Origin: Bacteroidota bacterium
GTDB lineage: Bacteria > Bacteroidota > Bacteroidia > Flavobacteriales > Weeksellaceae
Reading direction: 5' to 3'
NCBI GenBank assembly: GCA_023461035.1
Contig: JAEWOD010000012.1
Coordinates: 62,001-126,000, forward strand
DNA length: 64,000 nt
Both the position numbers and the translations under genes were made by a program. The notes under the pieces are model-generated. The model made no database searches. It worked only from the letters and a program-made list of their open reading frames with translations, and had not been told where the DNA came from. Each line of letters opens with the position of its first letter. The first letter of the stretch is position 1. This document shows positions 59,508 through 64,000 of this stretch, one piece after another.

Positions 59508-60946
59508 AAAGTAAAACAATTCTTTTACCTACAAGGCTTCTGAATGATTTAGAAGCCTTTTTTAATGAACATGGTTCAGCTCGGAAATTAAAAATTGACA
59601 ACGCTCTTTATATAGTGGGGCTTATTACAGAGCTGGAATCAAATTATCGAAACCAGTCTGAGGAGGAGTTTGACAACTACATTCCGTTGGATTCCCAACT
59701 TTTAAAACAGGTAATCAGCAAGTACAATATCTATCTGGAGCTATTGGTTGAACAAGATTTCTTAGATAAGAAAAACTATAGTACGGACAGGAGACGTAGC
59801 AATGCTTTTAAGATTACTGATAAATATTTAGATGATGTGGAATGGCAGTCTTATGAATTGACCAACCCCATCCTACTTAAAAAGTTTGATGAAAAAGGAT
59901 TAAGTGAATATCATAAAGTGAAATGGGAACAGGTCGAACAACACCGACCTCATCTCATTAAATTTTTCAATGACAAATTGAAGATTAAAGATGATAGAGC
60001 ATATCAGGTAACTCTGGTCAAATCAGGAGATAATGAGAGAAGTTTCAGAACTTCTTTACAAATTATAACAGAGTTTCGTAAAAAGATTTGGAAAGCCTCT
60101 ACCAGCAATGGGGATAACAGATTACATACCAATCTTACACGTTGCCCTAAAGCAATCCGTCAATTCATTTCGTATGATGGTGAGCCCATTGTTGGATGCG
60201 ATATTAAATCATCTCAGCCGTTCTTTTTAGCAGTGCTGATAACAGCCATAATTAAGAAGGACAAATCATTATTGGAGAAGATAAAAGCTACAAAAATCCT
60301 AAGCAACACAGTGATTGAAGAATTATTTTCATTGGACTTAGATGTTGAAGAATTGAGGAGATACACAAACGAGATTCTAAACGGGGATATTTATCTGGAT
60401 TTGGCTGAACAGATTGAATTCAAATACAATGAAGACAGCAAGCCCTATAGGGATGTTTATAATTCTAAGGGTAAAAAGGTTAAAGGAAGATTTACTGCTC
60501 GGAAAGTTGTTACATATAACAGTGAAAGAGATTTGGTCAAACAAGTTTTCATGGAAATTCTATACAGCAGCCCCGATACACGAATTCCAGAAGCAACAGT
60601 TTTCAGGGAGAGGTATCCATCCATTCACAAAATTGTGAAATGCTTACATGGCAATAACGTGAAATTTTCATACCTGTTGCAGTATGTTGAGGCATACATC
60701 CTACTGGATGAGGTTGCTTTCAGATTCAGCAAGGAATTTCCAGATATTCCTATCTGGAGCATACATGATTCATTGGTTACGACAGAGCAGCACAAAGAAA
60801 CGTTGAAGGACTTTATGGTAAAAGAAATCAAATCCATCACTGGTTTGAAACCAAAAGTGGAATATGAGGACTGGAAAGAGAAACCTTCAAACAACAGACC
60901 TCATCCCAACAGAAAGAGATTGAACAAAGCAAGGCGGGGACTGTGA
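59504..60946 (+). CDS. Putative palm-domain polymerase (Pol A / T7 RNA polymerase superfamily)
   Basis: The 480-residue protein has no obvious name. Residues about 1-200 are helical and charged. From about 205 the sequence resembles family A polymerases: NRLHTNLTRCPKAIRQF, motif A VGCD233IKSSQP, motif B R342-x3-K346-x7-Y354-S (same spacing as R627/K631/Y639 in T7 RNA polymerase and R754/K758/Y766 in E. coli Pol I), and motif C SIH421-D422-S. There is no exonuclease domain. The gene is translationally coupled to the HTH gene. Polymerase activity is my inference from motif order; it has only 480 residues, so it would be a minimal enzyme. A start GTG at 59504 reads as Met. Confidence 0.6.
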   Translation: MKSKTILLPTRLLNDLEAFFNEHGSARKLKIDNALYIVGLITELESNYRNQSEEEFDNYIPLDSQLLKQVISKYNIYLELLVEQDFLDKKNYSTDRRRSNAFKITDKYLDDVEWQSYELTNPILLKKFDEKGLSEYHKVKWEQVEQHRPHLIKFFNDKLKIKDDRAYQVTLVKSGDNERSFRTSLQIITEFRKKIWKASTSNGDNRLHTNLTRCPKAIRQFISYDGEPIVGCDIKSSQPFFLAVLITAIIKKDKSLLEKIKATKILSNTVIEELFSLDLDVEELRRYTNEILNGDIYLDLAEQIEFKYNEDSKPYRDVYNSKGKKVKGRFTARKVVTYNSERDLVKQVFMEILYSSPDTRIPEATVFRERYPSIHKIVKCLHGNNVKFSYLLQYVEAYILLDEVAFRFSKEFPDIPIWSIHDSLVTTEQHKETLKDFMVKEIKSITGLKPKVEYEDWKEKPSNNRPHPNRKRLNKARRGL

Positions 60947-60952
60947 CTATAA

Positions 60953-60997
60953 AGAAAAAGTGCTATATGCTGTAAATCAACAAATAGCACTTTTTCT
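60953..60997. terminator. Strong hairpin after the polymerase-like gene
   Basis: AGAAAAAGTGCTAT (60953-60966) and ATAGCACTTTTTCT (60984-60997) are perfect 14-bp arms; the T5 tract ends the right arm. It can terminate the operon. Confidence 0.75.
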
Positions 60998-61051
60998 ACA
61001 TCTGAATGAGTGAAAGGTTCGACCAGCAGCCGAAGCAGCCAACGCATATTC

Positions 61052-61084
61052 AGATAGAATCAGATAGAAAGAGATAGAGATAGA
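61052..61084. repeat. AGATAGA iteron-like repeats
   Basis: AGATAGA occurs at 61052, 61062 and 61072, exactly 10 bp apart, and again at 61078 (overlapping), and the run continues AT-rich with AGAAAAGAGAG. Such helix-phased repeats beside a replication-type gene suggest an origin or a binding site. Confidence 0.5.
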
Positions 61085-61188
61085 AAAGAGAGAATAAAAA
61101 TATGAAGAGAATGAAAAAGAAATTAGATTCTTACCCTAATGTAGCATCTTTTATTCATCGTGAGTTTCTCGTTGTGATGAACATGTGT

Positions 61189-61518
61189 TTAGTGCCGAGG
61201 AGCATAGTAAATGATACATACTCCCAACAATGCTATCAATGCTCCAATAATGTCATACTTGTCAGGAGTGTAATTATCAAATTTCATTGACCAGAGTATG
61301 GACATAACGATAAAGATACCACCATAGGTGGCATATACTCTTGCAAAGTTAGACTCTTGCCAAGTGGCTACTACTCCATAGAAAGCGAGTATTATTCCAC
61401 CTAATGCTCCATACCACCACGGCTTTTCCTCTTTCAACCAAAGCCACACCAGATACCCTCCGCCTATCTCACACAGACCAGCAAGAATGAAAATTGGTAT
61501 TGACTTGAATATTGTCAT
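61189..61518 (-). CDS. YnfA family (UPF0060) membrane protein
   Basis: The 109-residue protein has four helices and the family blocks FILAGLCEIGGGYLVWLWLKE, PWWYGALGGIILAFYGVVATWQ and FARVYATYGGIFIVMSILW. YnfA proteins resemble small multidrug-type transporters; the substrate is unknown. Its ATG overlaps the stop of the upstream lipoprotein gene by one base, so the pair is an operon under the MerR-type promoter. Confidence 0.92.
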   Translation of the reverse strand: MTIFKSIPIFILAGLCEIGGGYLVWLWLKEEKPWWYGALGGIILAFYGVVATWQESNFARVYATYGGIFIVMSILWSMKFDNYTPDKYDIIGALIALLGVCIIYYAPRH

Positions 61519-61943
61519 TAAAACTCCAGTTCTGATGTTATGAATTCCTTTACTCCTTTTTCACCCGTCAATTCTAACCAAGCTTCGGTTTTGTCTCCAC
61601 TGACAGATATTGCAAAAGTAAAGAAATCGCAGCATTCTCTTTCAGTCTTAATAAATTCAACCAGCTCATCCAGCACCTCGTCATTTCCAGCAAATTTAAA
61701 AGCATAACCATTAGAAAGCTCCTTGTTCTCTACCACCTGTTGTCTAAGGCTTGCAATAACCGTTTCCTTTCTCTCCCTTAGCTCAGGAGATGTTAATTTA
61801 CAAGATAATTCTTTTGACTTGCTCTCTGTCCTGCAATTGTCATTGCATGCTTTATCGCTCATATTCATTTTGGAATTTTGATTACAACTTATCAGTGAAG
61901 ATAAAATTATAATGGCTGCCATTGCTTTAAATGTTCTTATCAT
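61518..61943 (-). CDS. Cys-rich lipoprotein of the MerR-controlled operon
   Basis: The 141-residue protein has a lipoprotein signal (SSLISC), a Cys-rich stretch (ACNDNC, SCKLTSPELRERKE) and a C-terminal part with FIKTERECCDFFTFAISVSGDKTEAWLELTGEKGVKEFI, including a vicinal Cys pair. Vicinal cysteines and a MerR-type partner suggest metal (Hg or similar) handling, which is inference. I know no function for the family. Confidence 0.7.
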   Translation of the reverse strand: MIRTFKAMAAIIILSSLISCNQNSKMNMSDKACNDNCRTESKSKELSCKLTSPELRERKETVIASLRQQVVENKELSNGYAFKFAGNDEVLDELVEFIKTERECCDFFTFAISVSGDKTEAWLELTGEKGVKEFITSELEF

Positions 61944-61970
61944 TATTCAGATAATTTGTTCTTACTTTTA

Positions 61971-62004
61971 CAAATATAAACCGTGGAGTATAGTCAACGG
62001 TCAA
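61971..62004 (-). promoter_or_regulatory. MerR-type operator inside a long promoter spacer
   Basis: On the minus strand TTG (62004-62002) and TATATTTG (61978-61971) are 23 nt apart, longer than the usual 19. Exactly in the gap lies ACCGT-N12-ACGGT (61980-62001), an inverted repeat. An operator in an overlong spacer is the hallmark of MerR-activated promoters. Confidence 0.7.
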
Positions 62005-62032
62005 GTGAAAAATTCAAAAAAATTTCAAGTGT

Positions 62033-62434
62033 ATGTTAATTGGTGAATTATCAAAAGTCTCCGGACTGTCAAGGGACACTATCAGGTTCTATGAGAAGAA
62101 AGGTTTGATTGAGGTTGGTAAGAAGGAAAGGCGGTTTAATAATTACAAGGAATATTCGAAAGAGACCTTGAGCAAGTTATTATCTATAAAACGCCTAAAG
62201 AGTTTTGGCTTTACATTGAATGAAACAGCAGAATTACTGGATATGCTGGAAGTGAATGAAGCCACCTGTAAAAATGTTTCATATAGAATTGACGAAAAGA
62301 TTACTTTGATTGACCAGAAAATTGAAGAACTCAAGATAGTAAGAAAACAACTTGTAGATGGCAAGAGTAATTGTCAGGACAAAACAGGAGCTTTAAAAAC
62401 TCCAAACAGCACTTGCCCAGTATTTGAAGCTTGA
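62033..62434 (+). CDS. MerR family regulator, metal-sensor type
   Basis: The 133-residue protein has the MerR winged helix (LSKVSGLSRDTIRFYEKKGLIEVGKKERRFNNYKEYSKET), a long dimerisation helix, and cysteines C79, C114 and C128, a pattern close to C82/C117/C126 that bind mercury in MerR. It is divergent from the lipoprotein-ynfA pair with an 89-bp shared region that holds the operator. Confidence 0.88.
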   Translation: MLIGELSKVSGLSRDTIRFYEKKGLIEVGKKERRFNNYKEYSKETLSKLLSIKRLKSFGFTLNETAELLDMLEVNEATCKNVSYRIDEKITLIDQKIEELKIVRKQLVDGKSNCQDKTGALKTPNSTCPVFEA

Positions 62435-62475
62435 TGAAATTTACTTGCTTCCGTAGAAAAGAGAATTAACATCCC

Positions 62476-62483
62476 TATATTTG
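62476..62483 (+). promoter_or_regulatory. Possible -7 box upstream of the rod-like element
   Basis: TATATTTG matches TAnnTTTG; no -33 at normal spacing. If active, transcription would begin near 62490 and read through the rod-like element. Confidence 0.4.
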
Positions 62484-62543
62484 TCTTAACAAAAACAGAA
62501 AATATTGAAGTAAAAACAGATTGATTAAAATATAAGTTAGCAT

Positions 62544-62676
62544 TAGCTATTATTCTTGAACAAGAAAACTGGTAATTTTTAGCAACTCAAGAAGGTAGAC
62601 TTAATGCTCGTGCTATGGGCACGGGCGTAGTTTATTTGAGTTGCGGGCATACCAGTGCCTCTTGTTCATTAAGCTA
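62544..62676. other. 133-nt rod-like nested inverted repeat
   Basis: Nested arms: TAGCT (62544) with AGCTA (62672), TGAACAAGA (62557) with TCTTGTTCA (62660), ACTGGTA (62568) with TACCAGT (62650), GCAACTCAA (62582) with TTGAGTTGC (62636), and GCTCGTGC (62606) with GCACGGGC (62619). Internal loops separate the stems. It lacks coding capacity. It is either a structured RNA or a recombination/transfer site of the element. Confidence 0.6.
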
Positions 62677-62795
62677 TCGTTCCGTGCTTTCCTTTTTATG
62701 GAAGTGCTTCTCAATTACGGCTATCCGTAATGTAATATAGATTGCTAATCATATTTTGGTCGTTTAAATAGAATTTAATTTTAAAACCAAATATT

Positions 62796-63173
62796 ATGAG
62801 AAACACAAACCTTTTCTTTGTACTGTTAGCAACGTTCTTCATTTTAACAGGCTGCTCAAGCGATGAGGATAGTTCTAACTCGGTTGATGAATCAAAACTA
62901 ATCGGCATCTGGAATTCTGTTCCGAATGCAATTGATGATTTAACAATTGAATTCACATCGAACCATAGAGCATACTTTACTTACCATGAATTCAATGACC
63001 TCACTGATGGAGGAGATTGGCAGCTAACTGACAACAGATTGAAAATTTATTGGGACGATGCTGATGAAGGAAATGAAATCTACAATTTAGAAATCTTAGA
63101 GCTTACGGATTCAACTCTCAAATGGAGAGTCAATATTGATGGGGATGACTATGTAGAAACTTATACAAGATAA
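62796..63173 (+). CDS. Lipocalin-like lipoprotein
   Basis: The 125-residue protein has a lipoprotein signal (FILTGCSSDED) and a beta-rich body, ESKLIGIWNSVPNAIDDLTIEFTSN through DNRLKIYWDD and LTDSTLKWRV. This is the pattern of lipocalin-like domains (IG-W start, strand-rich, ends with a threonine- and tyrosine-rich strand). The ligand is unknown. It is separated by 10 bp from the next lipoprotein gene. Confidence 0.75.
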   Translation: MRNTNLFFVLLATFFILTGCSSDEDSSNSVDESKLIGIWNSVPNAIDDLTIEFTSNHRAYFTYHEFNDLTDGGDWQLTDNRLKIYWDDADEGNEIYNLEILELTDSTLKWRVNIDGDDYVETYTR

Positions 63174-63183
63174 AACTATCAAA

Positions 63184-63468
63184 ATGAAAACATTACACTT
63201 GATGCTGCTTAGTTTAATCATCCTATGCAGTTGTACTAACCCAAAGAAAGTACTTGTGAAGGATAAGAACTCAAGGAAGTATGCAAATGAGATTAAATCC
63301 AGTCTGGACTCAGGAACTGCAAGAAAATTTGAAGAAAACTACAAACAGGTATTGATGTGGGGTGAACTTGGTGAAAAGGGGCGTGCTGCAATTGCAAAAA
63401 ATTATGGAGAAAGATATGAGTATTTAACTCTGGGAGATTTAGTTAACCACTCTACTTCTAACAAATAA
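63184..63468 (+). CDS. Small lipoprotein, unknown
   Basis: The 94-residue protein has a lipoprotein signal (LIILCSCTNPKK) and a charged helical remainder (SRKYANEIKSSLDSGTARKFEEN, GEKGRAAIAKNYGERYEYLTLGDL). I see no known domain. It forms a row of small exported proteins with its neighbours. Confidence 0.6.
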   Translation: MKTLHLMLLSLIILCSCTNPKKVLVKDKNSRKYANEIKSSLDSGTARKFEENYKQVLMWGELGEKGRAAIAKNYGERYEYLTLGDLVNHSTSNK

Positions 63469-63475
63469 TAAAATT

Positions 63476-64000
63476 ATGAAAAGAACATTATCCTTTACAA
63501 CAATCTTACTTTCACTATCACTTACAGCTCAAAGCTACCGTTATACACAGGTTAACCAATTAGCAATTCAACAGAACAATTTTACAGTAGTGCAAAACAA
63601 CTACGGATTCTATGACATTGCCAATGCAATCCAGATGTTCACCAACGCTTGGTCTGACAACAAAAAGAGAGAGATTGAAGTACAGAAATCGCAATTTCGT
63701 ATTGAGCAAGTGAAAGAAACTTACAGAAGAGCTGAGAGCTATCCGGAAACGATTTTAAACGGTTGGCATCTCGTTATGGTTACTGATAATTACAATTTCT
63801 GCAATGAAGCTAAGGCTCTGGTCGAAGATGGTCGGATTATGAAACTGGTAATTGATAATTATATGCCAAATTCCTTAAACTTTACTACCATCAACCCAAT
63901 CCGAAATGCTAAGTCTTTACTAAGCCTACAAGACTTGAACAACAATCCAACCTCAACAGTAGAGGTATATTTTACCAATGACTTAGAGCAATCTACTATT
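63476..64000 (+). CDS. Secreted protein, unknown (C-terminus outside window)
   Basis: The ATG at 63476 opens a frame that runs to the window end without stop (175 codons). It begins with a signal peptide (MKRTLSFTTILLSLSLTAQS, cleavage near LTAQ) and continues with YRYTQVNQLAIQQNNF, then a charged helical region, KREIEVQKSQFRIEQVKETYRRAESYP, and GWHLVMVTDNYNFCNEAKALVEDG. I do not recognise the family. Confidence 0.7.
   Translation, partial: MKRTLSFTTILLSLSLTAQSYRYTQVNQLAIQQNNFTVVQNNYGFYDIANAIQMFTNAWSDNKKREIEVQKSQFRIEQVKETYRRAESYPETILNGWHLVMVTDNYNFCNEAKALVEDGRIMKLVIDNYMPNSLNFTTINPIRNAKSLLSLQDLNNNPTSTVEVYFTNDLEQSTI

Noticed and set aside
61102..61290. 62-codon plus-strand frame before ynfA
   Set aside because: It runs antisense into the ynfA 3' end, has no family resemblance and contains an unusual residue mix.
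62536..62542. Integron attC core site before the rod-like repeat
   Set aside because: GTTAGCA does not fit GTTRRRY and there is no matching partner at the other end.

Overview
The window is a 64 kb stretch of chromosome from a member of the Bacteroidota, class Flavobacteriia. I cannot fix the genus from sequence alone. The evidence is the gldC-gldB-nadE cluster, a fused ccoN-ccoO cytochrome oxidase gene, proteins with T9SS-type C-terminal sorting domains, GLPGLI and DUF2911 proteins, and promoters of the Bacteroidota type (TTG, about 19 nt, TAnnTTTG).

Layout. 1-2142: gliding genes gldC (cut by the window edge) and gldB, divergent from nadE. 2334-11154 (minus): a complete cbb3 oxidase operon ccoI-ccoS-ccoNO-ccoQ-ccoP-ccoG-ccoH-TauE/SafE-like; ccoS and ccoQ are tiny genes of 54 and 58 codons. 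A Crp/Fnr-type regulator is divergent from it at 11224, across a perfect inverted repeat. 12.0-15.6 kb: two small possibly broken ORFs, a Fic protein, hflX and a DUF2911 gene that ends against a 191-bp MITE-like element. 15794-22817 (minus): the trp operon trpE-G-D-C-F-B-A, with a frameshifted four-helix-bundle gene between trpB and trpA. It is preceded by a leader peptide with three consecutive Trp codons and an attenuator hairpin. 23.0-24.2 kb: a REP-associated Y1 transposase inside five 50-bp tandem repeats and other palindromes. 24.2-31.0 kb: a sodium:solute symporter with a coupled 38-aa membrane protein, a PIG-L deacetylase, an HD hydrolase and an FG-GAP/T9SS protein. 31.2-43.1 kb: rpsP-rimM, a GLPGLI protein, glnS, a YoaK protein, a lipoprotein, tag, a T9SS FISUMP protein, ndk, two TonB-C-like periplasmic proteins and nadB. 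43.3-57.4 kb: recA, a second Fic gene bracketed by 54-bp direct repeats, bcp, a Nudix hydrolase, a DUF4136 lipoprotein, a BlaR1/BlaI-type pair, mfd, a ygiD-like dioxygenase, a ThuA protein and others.

57.5-64.0 kb looks like the start of an integrated mobile element. A structured leader precedes a tyrosine recombinase, a helix-turn-helix protein and a 480-aa protein. I read that protein as a divergent palm-domain polymerase of the DNA polymerase A / T7 RNA polymerase superfamily, because all three catalytic motifs are recognisable. Behind it lie a strong hairpin, 10-bp-spaced AGATAGA repeats, a MerR-controlled pair (lipoprotein and YnfA), a rod-shaped 133-nt inverted-repeat element and small secreted proteins. 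The far end of the element is outside the window.

Two themes run through the window. One is small regulatory circuits readable from DNA: trp attenuation, a BlaI operator lying on its own promoter, a MerR operator inside a 23-nt promoter spacer, and the ccoI/crp inverted repeat. The other is an abundance of short palindromic intergenic repeats of several families, most of them between genes or over stop codons.
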